From assembly GCA_026120185.1 (NCBI GenBank), contig JANUWF010002208.1, forward strand, positions 2,108,001 to 2,172,000: a DNA stretch of 64,000 nt, given 5' to 3'. The DNA is from Voacanga thouarsii. Its lineage: Eukaryota; Streptophyta; Magnoliopsida; Gentianales; Apocynaceae. A model generated the notes under the pieces. It worked only from the letters and a program-made list of their open reading frames with translations. It was not told where the DNA came from and searched no databases. The position numbers and the translations under genes are program-made. Shown here one piece after another: positions 47,340 to 59,135 of the stretch (position 1 is the stretch's first letter; each line of letters begins with the position of its first letter).

Positions 47340-47810
47340 CTTTATACTTTCTCTTTTTACTACCCATATTTTTCCTCTCAATTTACCTACACTCTCTTTT
47401 CTTTTTTGTCTTCTTATTTGTCTCTCTTTTCTTTTTCTCTAACCTCAACCTCTTGTTCCCCCTTTCTTTGTTCTTTTCTCTTGTTGTTTTCACCTCTCCT
47501 AACCCAAGTTGGCACTCTTGTTTTACCTCTTTGCTCCATCGTGTGTTCTCTCTCCTCATTTGTTTTTGTTTGCATTTGGAGCTCTAGCCTCTCTTTTTCT
47601 TATTTTGTTCTTCTCTCATTTTCTCTCTTCTCTTGCTCTTGTTTTTTCCTCTCTTTTTGTTCTTTTCTCTTTTTATCTTCCTCTCTCAAAATGTTTTGAT
47701 CTTTTACAATCTCACTTAGGGACATAGGGCAAAGTATGAATTTCTTTCCATCATTGCGCAAAGAGTAAGTGTTTTTCTTTCCATGGTGAACTACCTCTTT
47801 ATCATATAGC
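47340..47810 (-). pseudogene. Lys/Glu-rich coding tract after protease in nested element
   Basis: On the minus strand the bases are almost all purines, and the frame following the protease gives ILREEDKKRKEQKERKKQEQ and similar. The same tract lies at 12400-12680 in copy 1. It occupies the place where gypsy elements encode reverse transcriptase. Open frames on the plus strand here (47325-47727) are the Ser/Phe/Leu-rich complement and are not genes. Confidence 0.65.
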
Positions 47811-49452
47811 TAAGGCCTTCCCAACAATATATGCCCAACATGCATAGGAAACATATCACACATCACCTCATCTTTATATCTCACCATGACAATTGTAACA
47901 TTGACTTGTTTTTTCACTTTTAATTCACCACAATTGTTCAACCATTGAAGTTTATAAGGCTTAGGATGTTTCAAGGTCTCCATTCCCAATTCCTCCACTA
48001 ATGTAGCACAAATCACATTTTTTACAACCCCTTCCATCAATAATCAAGCTACTTGGTTTTGCTTTGATTTGACACCTTAAATAGAAAATATTTTCTCTTT
48101 GTAGATCCTCTTTTCCTTCAACCATATAAGCTTCAACATTTTCCCTCATAATACCAATTAATGCACATGAATTCTTAAGTGTATCCCCATTTCTTCCATC
48201 CACTCTATCTCCTCCACTAGATTTGATGTCATTTTGTGAAGTTGAACTAGATGCTTCATTCTTACTAGTGTCACTCATTTTCATTTGCTTTTGCACCACT
48301 TCTAGCCAACTCCTTTTTTTTTTCTTTTGTAGATGTGAGCTTTCTCCTTCTTCATAAGTATTTGAAACACTTTGGAAACCTTCATCCATAGTATGCATTT
48401 GCTCCCCCTCTATCTCATTCCTTGAATGCATTTGCTTTTTAACAAAGTCTACTCCATTTTGCTCAACTCCTTCTTGCTCATTCTCCTCTAACACTTTCGA
48501 TGGGTTTGACTCATCCTCTAGAAAGAATAGAATGTTGTAAAATTCCTTAGCCTTCCTGTTTGTTGAAGTTAATGGTTCCACATCTTCTTCTTCATCATCA
48601 CTAAGCTGTTCATCAATCTCATCAACATTTTTCTCAACTTCTTCGTGTGGTACTTCATTATTTTGATCGATCACTCATTGGCACTTGGCCTCGTTTTCTA
48701 GCTTTTCCTCCTTCTCAAAGCCATGTAATTCATTTTGCTTAACTCTCTCAACTTTTTCTTCACTTCTTGCCCTTTTTGGCTTCACAACATCTACAACATT
48801 TTTTTTGACCATTTTGGTCTCAAGTCTCACTCTTTACTTCTTAATTTGTCTCCCTCCTTTGCAATTGTGCATCTCATAAAATCTTTCATATGCTAATTTA
48901 TTTGGATAATCAACATTTGTATGCCTTGTACTACAACAAATCTCACAAGTCAATTCTCCACTACTTCTTTATTTAACTCTTTTTGGACAATCATAGGAAG
49001 TGTGCTTAAAACTCAGACACATTCTGCATTCACGGCCCTCAAGTTCTTTTGCACCCCATGCTTGGTTGTTTTTTGCGCTCATTCCACATAAACTTTCTTA
49101 TTCCAATATTCCTTATATGTTCTTCTTCATATTCCCAATTTTGTTCCTCAAAACTACCATATCCTTCCCCACTCAAATAAAATTCTCTATTATTTTCACT
49201 TCCCCTACTCCAATTTTCTATAGGACTCAAGTTCTCATATTCTTGATCACTCTCCCATAGGTCTCCGTCATATCTATCATATTCTCTTCCACTTGTACTT
49301 AGCCCCTATTCAGATTCATCCAAATATCCCATACTCTCATAATCATTCTTCTTATATTTTTGCTCATATTCATTTTCTTTCCCATAACTATTCTCACCAT
49401 AGCAAAACTCCTCATCATTGTCATACCCTTCATTTTCACTCTAACTAGCCAT
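47811..49452 (-). pseudogene. gag-like protein and aspartic protease of nested element
   Basis: The ATG at 49450-49452 starts MAS followed by a stop, then an acidic Tyr/Glu/Asn-rich N-terminus (NEGYDNDEEFCYGENSYGKE). Around 49020-48880 are two zinc-knuckle remnants (KHTSYDCPK and CEICCSTRHTNVDYP), each lacking a ligand. A long open part (48674-47961, 237 codons) holds EEVEKNVDEIDEQLSDDEEE and ends in the protease: SSLIIDGRGCKK. A frameshift near 48010-48040 continues as ICATLVEELGMETLKHPKPY, KLQWLNNCGELKVKKQV and MCDMFPMHVGHILLGRP. The Asp-Gly-Arg-Gly core departs from the usual Asp-Gly-Gly-Ser. This is the best-preserved copy of the family in the window and defines its gene order. Confidence 0.85.
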
Positions 49453-50218
49453 TGTGAATTTTCTTTCAAGAGAAGTACTCACAAAATTGAAGTAGAAAAT
49501 ACAAGGAAAATTCCTCACTTCACTCCCTCACGTGTTTACACTCAATTTTTAGTGGTCACTCTTCACTCGTATTTGTATTCTTCTTGGCTTTTATCATAAT
49601 GAACTCACCCTTTTGCCTTTTTCAAACTTTTAATTCTATACTCAAATTCTTCCCAACTCTTTCCCACTTCAAAGAATTTAATTCTACTAGTCAACTAAAT
49701 TCTAAGGGATAAGAAAGAAAGATGTCTTAAAGGCAATTTATCAAATACATGGTGTGCAATTAGGAAGATGCATAGATTTCAAAGAGTTGTTACACTAAGT
49801 GATGCTATCACAATTTCAATCACAATTTAGCAATTAACAATCACTTAAATTCTCTTTACTAAGTGAATTATCCATCATACTTCATGAATGGAAGCTTTGG
49901 TAGTTAAGTATGAGCATTCATAATTCATTGGGACAATATATCAAACATATTGAATGTAATCTTGTAGCTCAATATTGTATAGCAAATTTCAGTTTGGTTT
50001 TGGTCCCAAATTAACAAATTGTTACACCAAATGACTCCTTAAACATAAAAAATACCATATAGGGTCAAATTAACAATATTTTCATGGCACAAATTTAATT
50101 TTTTGACACCCAAAAATAGCAAGAGAAAAAGAGACGAAAATTTAAAAATCAATAGATTTTGAAGAAGATTGTACATTAGCCCAAAGAAAGCTGGTTGATT
50201 AGAATCAACACAATGCAA
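49453..50218 (-). other. Leader of nested gypsy-type element
   Basis: AT-rich leader between primer site and gag on the minus strand. No gene seen. Confidence 0.7.
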
Positions 50219-50230
50219 GCTTTGATACCA
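50219..50230 (-). other. Primer-binding site of nested element
   Basis: On the minus strand TGGTATCAAAGC, two bases from the LTR end: one mismatch to the initiator-Met site. It fixes the minus orientation. Confidence 0.9.
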
Positions 50231-50232
50231 TT

Positions 50233-51521
50233 TGATATGATCTTGGGAAGCACCAAACTTTTGGATTAAACTCAAGAACAAGAAACCTACCAAACCCACA
50301 CATAAGAACACTAAAATGTTAGGAAATTAACACTCTTATGATAATGTGAATCTAGCCTATTTCAAAGACACCTTAACACCTTAATCTAACTATAGATTAG
50401 AACACCAATGATAGGAATTTGAAGGTACCTAATTCAATCATATCAAACACACTTGGTAATCTAGCACATAAGAATAGAGATGAAGTTGAGATTATCTCTT
50501 AAGATTTAGAGATAAGATCAAAGGTGGGACTAAATCCTTTGATTTAGTCTTGATATTTAATAGACATCAACCAAAATGATCACCTTCTCCAAAGCTCTCA
50601 AAGAGTTCTTGAACTCTCATAATTTCATATGCCTCCAAAGGTTATTAGTTTACAATGTTATAATAGGGTATTTATAGTCCCCCAACATAACTTAATACAA
50701 AGCATTATAGAAGGATATTTTGTTCTTGAACTAAACACTTTTAAATATTATAAAATGACTCCAAAATAGCTACAAAATGTCAGGGGTTCAGGTTCCAAAA
50801 CAGAGCAGGCATTGGGTACGTCTTCTGGGGGTGGTGACAGGTCTAATATAGAGGAACAATTCTCGTGCACAAAAGTTGGAGCAATAAAAACGGGACTTAA
50901 CCAGTCCTCAGTTGGCCCGGGTCAGGCTAGTAGGGCTGGTGCTAGGTCCATTTTGTTGGAATAGGACCGGAGTAAAAAATTGAAGAATTCTGGCAGGTCA
51001 TAGCCGGCGCCTAGTAGGGAAACTCTAGCTAGCGCCGGATCCATTTTGCTGGGTAACGTTTCTGCGTGAACTGTTTCTTGTTGATGTCATTTGTATACCA
51101 GCAACATGGCCCGTTCTCGATCCTCTTCTGTTCTCTCCTTGATGTTTTGCATCCCAAATATTGTTCTTAACCTCTGAGATGGCCTTAGTTGTCCCCTTGA
51201 TCTTCCAAATAGTCTTGAAGCCAATATTGTTTCCATAAGAAGCTCCATTTAGTCTCATTTCTTCATGTGCCCTTTAATCCTTGTTCATTTATTTGCTTGA
51301 CCTTCCACATGGATTGTTGCCTTCTTTGTATTCCTTTTGGCCTTCCTTTCATTATCCACTCCTTCATTATTCTTTTGGCCCTTGGTTTGTTGGCTTGGTT
51401 GGCCTCAAACTCCTGTTAAAACCTCTTGAAAATAGATCTCACCTAAGGTGCCATGAGTTGTGGTTTGGATTTCTCTTTGTCTTCTTTTGAATGGCCTTCA
51501 TGCCTGGGGCGATTTCTATCA
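50233..51521 (-). mobile_element. 5' LTR of nested gypsy-type element
   Basis: 1289 bases, paired with 45946-47232. On the minus strand it runs TGATAGAAATCGCCCC to GATCATATCA. Confidence 0.92.
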
Positions 51522-51526
51522 CTATA

Positions 51527-51803
51527 TTATTTCACCAACAAAGTTTTAAGCGGTGGAATATTCTGAGATTCAAAGAGCTTGTGCGTTCATGCTAAGGAGG
51601 AGTAGAAGGATAGTGGGATTTGAACTAGAAGTATCAAGAGTCAAGAAGAAGAGATCCCTGTGGTTCAGACGACTTTTTCAGAGCCAAAGAAATTATTAAA
51701 GCGTAGATGTATTAAACAAAAATTTTCTTCCGCTATGTTCTCTATACTTTTTTTTCCTTCTATTTACAACATGTATGTTTTTCCTTTATATTTTCAAGCT
51801 TCA
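51527..51803 (+). mobile_element. 3' LTR of the copia element, right part
   Basis: Continues the interrupted LTR (CACCAACAAAGTTTTAAGC, as at about 38002) and ends TTTTCAAGCTTCA before ATAAG. Confidence 0.93.
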
Positions 51804-52036
51804 ATAAGTAATTTATTAAGTTATCAAACAGTCTGTCAATTTTTATATAAGGGATGATGGATTAATGTTATTATTATTGCTTCTTCTATCGAGATTGGAC
51901 ATAAAGCATATTCCTATTTCATGCAATTTAGATAGCCAATAATTTTTGAGCCTTTGTTGATTGGTGCAAATGGACCTTCCTATATTTTTGTATTTTTACT
52001 AGCATTGAGTTTGAATTACATTTTCATTTCAAACCT

Positions 52037-52222
52037 ATAACACCCTAATCTCACATGAGATTTTGATGATAAGTCTAAATGGTATATAAATGTGGGTTTA
52101 AGTACCAATTATTAACTTAGAATATCTATTTTGGTCCAGCAAAAATGGCGGTTAAGTAGTTGACTACAGGTGCTGTCAGGCCCATTATCATGCTCTCGAG
52201 ATCGCAAGCGTGGGGTGTAACA
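52037..52222 (+). repeat. Left terminal repeat of TRIM-like element
   Basis: Begins TATAACACCCTAATC (TG probably mutated to TA) and ends GGGGTGTAACA. Confidence 0.83.
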
Positions 52223-52234
52223 TTTGGTAGCAGA

Positions 52235-53672
52235 TGTTGGGGATATGCCCTAGAGTCAATTTGTACTTATGCTATTGTCATTATGTTTTATATAATAATA
52301 TGAGGCTTTCCTTTCCATGAATAATGAGTTTTAATTTGTTGGTCATCAAGTACGTGACTTGATAGTAAAACCCTACAATGAATATTCTAAAACTGTCCCT
52401 GATCGATTATTATTATTGGAATAATAATAAATTAAAATTAGTATGTTTGTGACTTGATGGCTATGTTTTACTGGCCATGGATATTTGTGATATCGAGTCA
52501 AGACATAAATAAATGTTAGAGAACATTGTATTGGACATGACCCACTGTGAGAGTACTTCGTGGAATATGTCATAAGTACTTTCTAGCCATAATAATATTG
52601 AAAGTCCTTCGACCTAAATTCATCATAGTTTCCTACTTGATAAATTCTATATTTTGACATTGTCTAAAGTTGTCTTTAATCAGATAATAAATTAGACTAC
52701 TGTTGGATATAGAATAAATCAAGGAGAGGAATATGATTGATTGTGATGGAATTTGTCCCTCTCAGTTATGGGAGAGATATCCATGGGCCCCTTGATAAGT
52801 TAGATTGTTAAAAATGCATGGCCGTGCTCAAATATATCAATCTAAGATATTGATATCATTTGTTTGAACAGTCTACTATGAAATCAAGAAATAATTGATT
52901 AAGCTTAATAAGGATGACATGCTCCTTGCCTTATGCTTAATCTGGATATCGTGTGACAAAAGGACTAAATATAAAATTATGGTTTGATTCAAAGAGATCA
53001 CCGATCTTCATTTAACCTGGATAGTTATAATGTTTTGTTAGAAATCGCTTATAACTTGTGGGCCATTTAAATATGATTTAGGCACACTGCCAGTGTTAAA
53101 TGAACTTATAGGGTCACACAATAAGCGAACTTGTTAGGTTATTTTTTTGGTGACCAGGTTCGATGTATCTGGATGATGTCCAGATTATAAGAATCTGACT
53201 CGGTAAATTAATTAGTTAAATTACCAAGATAATGGCAGAATCTTATCATATCAGTTTTAATTTAATTTGAATTTAAATTAGAATATGATAGGATATTATT
53301 AGGGTTGGACTCTAAGAAGTTCGGGGGTTTTTAAGAAAACCCTAGCCGTCTTTTCAATAGTCCAATTTTTAGGTTGAGAACATTCGTGTCATTCTCTACC
53401 AGAAAAGAAAAAAAAACCTCTCAAACCCTAGGCGTTAGCACTCCCCGGGTATCGAGTGAGTTTGCGGTGTGTATCCGATAGAGGACGTTCACATACTGCA
53501 GCGTTTGGTGATTGTTCGAGTTGAACGTACAACAGCGCAACTAGAATCGAAGGATTTCGATTACAGCAACCAGAGGTAATTCTTAAACCTTAGATCTTCT
53601 TAATCGTTTACTTGGGTCCTCGGGAGGGATTCGTGAATGTTTTTCGCGTTTAGGAGTCCACGAATTCTAACA
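52235..53672 (+). mobile_element. Solo LTR of a second copia family nested in the TRIM
   Basis: GCAGA at 52230-52234 and 53673-53677 is a perfect 5-bp duplication. The LTR runs TGTTGGGGATATGCCC to CGAATTCTAACA (1438 bases). It differs from the 1.9 kb LTR family except for the common TGTTGGRRATATGCCC-type start. No interior or partner LTR is present. Confidence 0.92.
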
Positions 53673-53787
53673 GCAGAGGGGGTAGCCAATTCTTATGTGG
53701 GAACTAAGCCACACCGCCTAGTTGGTCCTAGATTTGATTTTTAAGTTTGGACCTAGCGAGGACACTTGAGCCTAAAGGAGCGATGAA

Positions 53788-53975
53788 TGTGACACTCCAA
53801 TCTCACATGAGATTCTGATGATAAGTTTGAATGGTATATATGAATGGATTTAAGTACTAATTGTTTCAATTTAGGATATTCATCTTAGCCCACTAAAAAT
53901 TGCAGCCAAGTAGATGACCATAGGCGCTGCGAGACCCATAGTCACCTTTTCGAGTTCGCGAGCACGCGGTTGACA
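53788..53975 (+). repeat. Right terminal repeat of TRIM-like element
   Basis: Begins TGTGACACTCCAATC and ends GCGGTTGACA; clearly homologous to 52037-52222. Confidence 0.85.
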
Positions 53976-54180
53976 AAACCTCTATGCCATTAGCACAAAC
54001 AAAAAGAAAGAAGAGATGCATAACAAACATGATGGATATGGCGGGAGATAAGTTATATAAAGGGGATAATATTATAATTTTTTTAAAAAAATTTTGAGAG
54101 ATGAAATATAAAATTTCAAAGGATTTTTTTTAAAAAATTAATTTTTTTAAGGGCGAGTTTCAAAATTTTAAAAATGTTGG

Positions 54181-54967
54181 GCCGCCCTCTTGTGATTTTA
54201 AACTTTAAAATATGTGATTTTAACTCTCAAACATTTGAAACACCTAGAAAATAACATTTTTGTTAATTGAAACTATTAATTACTCACGGAAGTTCATCAT
54301 ATAACTTCCCCATGACCTATTTTATAGGTATTTTCGTCCACTCATAACCCTCATAATGTAGCGCTAAGTTTTCCTCTAATTTTTATAAAGTAACTTTTGT
54401 ATATGATAAAAAAAAAGACTAATATAGCTTGTGCTTCTCTCACTTCTTCTTTTAGATCCTTTTTTTTTTTTTTTGTAATTCACTTCTCCTTTAAAATCTA
54501 TTATTCCTTTTTGTAAGGATGCTACGAAAATTACTATCCATTGAGAACTGAATTTGAGTTTTTTTGCTATCCATTGAGAACTGAATCCTTTTTCATCTTT
54601 TTTTTAATCTTTATGTTTGGGGTTTTTTTATTTATTAAAAGGTGAAATCTATAATTTTTGGTGTATAGTTGGATTCGAAGATGTGTGAAAGAGTAATTCC
54701 AAAATTATTGAGCCACATAGAAGGTATGGAGTCAGATTTTGAAATTACTATTGTTAATATGAAGAAATTCAGAAAGAATATAGTGAGACTAAAGTTGAAG
54801 AATAATATTTTAAAAGTAGAAAATAGAGGAATAGGGGTCAAAATTTGGTGTCTTTGTATTGTATTTGAGCTTTTATTGTTGGAAGGGTTATGTTTTAGAT
54901 ATTTTAAATGTTCAAGAGTTAAAATCATACATTTTAAAGTTCAAGAGTGGCTGGCATAATTTGATAC
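54181..54967. mobile_element. Degraded second copy of the small MULE
   Basis: Left part (54190-54400) and right part (54770-54967) match the inverted repeats of the element at 26837-27756 (AAAATATGTGATTTTAA, ACGGAAGTTCATCAT, and GAGCTTTTATTGTTG near 54870). The outer end of the left repeat is lost and no target duplication is visible. A 20-base word (CTATCCATTGAGAACTGAAT) is repeated at about 54534 and 54568. Confidence 0.8.
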
Positions 54968-55926
54968 TACATGAAAGTAGTATATTAGCACTATACCCAT
55001 TTTTTATGGGATAGAAAGACCAAATGCATTTTCATTGTCATTCATTAAAATTAGGAATAATTTTGTAGATTCGAATTATTTAATAAGATTCTCATTAAAT
55101 ATGAACAATGCTTTCCTTATATGGATGTACAATCTATATTGCTTACCAAAATTATTTCTCAATAATTACCCTAATTTTACCCTTTCCAAACTAAGGAAAA
55201 ATCTCAAATAAGAAGGTGGCATAATTGTTTTATTTCTATGAAAATAAATAATCAAAATTGAAAATTGGGATAGCAATTCCTACTCTTCATCACCATCATT
55301 GGCTATATGTGACTTTTGATTTGTTTGGTTGGCCATAAGTGACCCTTAATCCCATATGGCCATAATGATCAATTTAAAATTTTGTCTTTGACACTTTATC
55401 ACATAATATTTATTTTATTTTTTATTTTTGTCTCTTAAAATTCTATCTAAAGAGATTTTTACAACACCAATTGAAAGTGTCTATGATGAGATTTTATTTT
55501 TTAAAAAAATCTTTTTACCTAATTGAAATCATATTTGATTGCAATCTATATTGCTAAGTTGCAAAAAATAGATAAGTAAGACAAGAGAAGTAATTATTAG
55601 GTTATTTAATGAGATTTCTACTAGCTATTTTATATTTACTAAAATATCCTTAATATTAATGAGATAGTATAAAATTAATTTTGATTTTCTTGTCTACTAA
55701 AAATGGGTATAGTGTTAGCAAAACCCATATATATGTGTGCGAGTGTAACATTTATAGAGTTTTGAAAGAAAAAAGTCAAAATTACAGATTTATTTTGAAA
55801 TTTTAAAATGGATTAACGTTATAAGGTACAAATTGAAAAAAGGACAATAAATACATTATTGATTTTACAAAATAATAGATAAAATTAAAATAAAAAAGTT
55901 TCTAAAGTAAAAGTTACTTTGAGATG
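54968..55926. other. AT-rich intergenic DNA
   Basis: No gene or repeat structure that I can support. Confidence 0.6.
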
Positions 55927-56279
55927 CACTACAAGAAAATGATATATTGACAACAAAACGTTAGTTAGTAAAAGTTTTTTGTTACTAAAAGTACCTTTTA
56001 GCGAGGAAAATTTTTCTTTAATGATAAAAACGTTTTGTCGCTACTGATTAAGACCTTTGGCGACAAAATGTTTATTTCTTAGTTAAAAGTGATAATTTTA
56101 GCTAGGAAATAAGTTTATTATGAGGAAAGTTTCCTCGCTAATGATTTTCGTCGCTGATGATGATGATTTTCCTCGCTAATAATACATCATTAGTGACAAA
56201 AATTCATTTCCTAATTAAAAATGTAAACTTTTATCACTATTAACTATACTTTTATCAATAAAATTTGTATTTCCTAAAT

Positions 56280-56620
56280 AATGTCCTTAAATTTTTAAAT
56301 ATTTATAACATGACCCCAAAAATTTTAAAAACTGGTCTTTAAATTTTGTATAATTATAAAATGACCTCAAAAAATTAGTAAATTAGTTCCTAAATTTTGA
56401 AACATTTATAAGATGACTCCAAAAAATTTACAAATTGATCCTTAAATTTTTAAATATATACAATATGATCCTAAAATTTTACAAATTAGCCCTTAAATTT
56501 TGGTAAAAATTATAAAATGACCCTGGAAATTTTATAAATTGGTCTTTAAATTTTAGAATATTTACAATATAATCTAAAAAATTTTATAACTTAGTCCCTA
56601 AATTTTTAAATATTTAAAAT
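56280..56620. repeat. Tandem repeat of about 55 bp, six or seven degenerate units
   Basis: Units follow the pattern AAATTT, TTTATAA, ATGACCCCAAAAA. Three more units of the same type occur at 58960-59125, on the other side of the longer array. Confidence 0.8.
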
Positions 56621-56689
56621 ATATGTTGTATGTGTGTATGTATGTATGTGTATATACAAAAAAAATCCTTCAATAATAATTCAAATTGT

Positions 56690-58950
56690 ATCTAATCACC
56701 TTCAAATTTAGTCATAATAATATTTTTTTAGTAATTTTAACAAGTCTAATAGTTGTATCGTTAATTTGATATGTCTATCTTTATAAATGCGTTAGGTTTT
56801 GAGTATTTTTATAGAGATTATGCTAAATTATGGGGTAAAATATATCCGATTACCTTTAAATTTGGCCATAATAATTTTTTTTATAGAAAATTTAACCAAC
56901 CTAACGATTGGATCATTAATTTGATACATTTATCTTTGTAAATGCGTTAGGTTTTGAGCATTTTTATAGAGATTATGCCAAATTATGGGGTAAAATATAT
57001 CTGATTACCTTCAAATTTGATCATAATACTTTTTTTAAAAAATAAATTTTAACAAACTTAACGGTTGGATCATTAATTTGATACGCCTATCTTTGTAAAT
57101 GTGTTAGGTTTTAAACATTTTTATAGAGATTATGCTAAATTATGTTGTAAAATATATCCTATTACCTTCAAATTTGCTAATAATAATTTTTTTAATAGAA
57201 ATTTTAACAAATCTAACGGTTGGATCATTAATTTGATTCGTCTATCTTTGTAAATGCGTCAGGCTTTAGGTATTTTTATAGAGATTATGCTAAATTATGT
57301 GGCAAAATATATCTGATTATATTTAAATTTGGTCATAATACATTTCTTAGAAAATTTTAAAAACTAACGGTTAAATCGTTAATTTGAGACACATATCTTT
57401 GTAAATACGTTATGTTTCGGCCTTTTTGTAGAGATTATGTGGCAAAATATATTCAATTATCTTCAAATCTAGTCATAGTACTTTCTTTAACAATTTTAAC
57501 AAATATAACGGTTAGATCATTAATTTAATATGACTATCTTTGTAAATGCATTATGTTTCAAGCATTTTTATAGAAATTATGCTAGATTATGTGAAAAAAT
57601 ATATTCGATTACCTTCAAATTTGGTCATAATACTTTTTTTAAAAGTAATTTTAACAAGTATAATGGTTGGATCATTAATTTGATATGCCTATCTATATAA
57701 ATACGTTAGGTTTTGGGCATTTTTATAGAGATTATGCTAGATTATTTGGCAAAATATATCCAATTATCTTCAAATTTGGTTATGATACTTTTTTATAGTA
57801 TTTTTAATAACGCTAATGGTTGGATCATTAATTTGATATGCCCATCTTTGTAAATGCATTGGGTTTCGGGTATTTTGTAGAGGTTATGCCAAATTATGTA
57901 ATAAAATATATCTGATTATCTTCAAATCTACTCATAATATATATATTTTTTAGCAATTTTAACAAATCTAATAGTTGAATCGTTAATTGAATACTCTTAT
58001 CTTTATAAATGCGCTAGGTTTCAGGTATTTTTATAGACATTATGCTACATTATATGAAAAAATATATATCTGATTACCTTTAAATTTGGTCATAATATTC
58101 TTTTTAGTAATTTTAATAAATCTAACGGTTAGATTGTTAATTTGATACGCCTATGTTTGTAAATACATTAGGTTTTTGGTATTTTTATAGAGATTATACT
58201 AGATTATGTGACAAAATATATTTGATTCCCTTCAAATTTGGCCATAATAGTTTTCTTAGCAGTTTTAACAAATCTAACGGTTGAATCATTAATTTGATGA
58301 GCCTATCTTTGTAAATGCGTTAGGTTTTGGACATTTTTATAGATATTCTGCTAGATTATGTGGCAAAATATATTCGATTATATTTAAATTTAGTCATAAC
58401 ACTTTTCATAGAAATTTCAACAAATCTAATTGTTAGATTATTAATTTGATGCATATATCTTTGCAAATGTGTTAGGTTTTGGACATGTTTTTAGATATTA
58501 TATTATATTAAGTGGCAAAATATATCGCATTATTTCAAATTTGGTCACAACACTTTTTTTTAAAATAATTTCAACAAATCTAACTGTTAGATCGTTAATT
58601 TGATGTGCTTATCTATGTAAATACATTAGCTTTTTGGCATTTTTATAGATATTATACTAGATTATGTGGCAAAATATATCGGATTGCCTTCAAATTTGGT
58701 CATAACATTTTTCTTAGCAATTTCAATAGATATAATAGTGGGATCATTAATTTGATGCACCTATCGTTATAAATGCATCAGGTTTTTGGTATTTTTATAG
58801 AGATTATTCTCAATTATGTAGTAAAATATATTCAATTACTTTCAAATTTGGTCATAATACATTTTTTTAATAATTTTAACCAATCTTACGATTGGATCAT
58901 TAATTTAGTGTGATTACCTTTATAAATGCTTTAGGTTTTTGTGCGTTATC
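56690..58950. repeat. Tandem array of about fifteen 154-bp units
   Basis: The word GTTAGGTTTTG or a close variant recurs at 56791, 56946, 57103, 57258, 57409, 57550, 57705, 57858, 58013, 58167, 58319, 58471, 58625, 58778 and 58930. The spacing is 151-157 apart from one short unit of 141. Each unit also has ATTTTTATAGAGATTATG, GGCAAAATATAT, CTTCAAATTTGGTCATAA and GGTTGGATCATTAATTTG words. Units are diverged and there is no open frame. Confidence 0.93.
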
Positions 58951-59135
58951 ATAATTTTTTTTAATATTTACAACATGACTCCAATAAATTTTCTAAACTA
59001 GTCCATGAATTTTTGAATATTTATAATATGACCTCAAAAAATTTACAAATTACTTCTTAAAGTTTTGACTATTTATAATTTGACCCTAATAAATTTGCAA
59101 TTTGATCCCTTAATTTTAAAAAACTCCACTAAATG

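Larger units (their letters stand above)
45946..51521 (-). mobile_element. Nested gag-protease gypsy-type element (copy 3)
   Basis: A complete 5576-bp element on the minus strand: two LTRs (45946-47232 and 50233-51521), an initiator-Met primer site next to the right LTR and a polypurine tract next to the left LTR. Flanks are CTGTA (45941-45945) and CTATA (51522-51526), a 5-bp duplication with one change. The 3.0 kb interior encodes only a gag-like protein and protease. Confidence 0.93.
36346..51803 (+). mobile_element. Copia LTR retrotransposon with long LTRs, containing two nested insertions
   Basis: The element is bounded by ATAAG at 36341-36345 and 51804-51808. The 5' LTR is 36346-38283. 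The 3' LTR is split into 44344-45945 and 51527-51803 by a nested gypsy-type element. The interior has gag, protease, part of RT, and RNase H, the last split by an antisense solo LTR. Integrase is absent. Without the nested parts the element would be about 8.1 kb. Confidence 0.94.
52037..53975 (+). mobile_element. TRIM-like miniature LTR element, split by a solo LTR
   Basis: AAACC flanks it at 52032-52036 and 53976-53980. Terminal direct repeats of about 187 bases (52037-52222 and 53788-53975) share AATCTCACATGAGATT and GATGATAAGT. A primer-site-like TTTGGTAGCAGAGGG follows the first repeat once the inserted LTR is removed, and a purine-rich AAAGGAGCGATGAA precedes the second. The original element would be about 0.5 kb with a 122-bp interior and no coding sequence, which matches the TRIM class. 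No 5S-rRNA-like promoter (as in Cassandra TRIMs) was seen. Confidence 0.85.
55927..59130. mobile_element. CACTA-like 5' terminus with tandem-repeat body, 3' end missing
   Basis: CACTACAAGAAAATG at 55927 matches the conserved terminus of plant CACTA transposons. From 55950 to 56210 short subterminal motifs recur in both orientations (TAGCGAGGAAAA, CCTCGCTAAT, GTCGCT, GGCGACAAAA), which in this superfamily bind the transposase. The expected inverted end (TTTTCTTGTAGTG) is not found downstream and no transposase gene is present. The rest consists of two tandem-repeat types. The element is probably a truncated non-autonomous copy cut by the copia remnant at 59136. Confidence 0.6.

Noticed and set aside
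47171..47727. Overlapping plus-strand frames of 124-138 codons rich in Ser, Phe and Leu
   Set aside because: They are the complement of the purine-rich Lys/Glu tract, protease end and LTR of a minus-strand retrotransposon; low-complexity composition explains the lack of stops.
52037..52222. Possible Cassandra-type TRIM with a 5S rRNA promoter
   Set aside because: The terminal repeats contain no 5S A box, intermediate element or C box that I can see.
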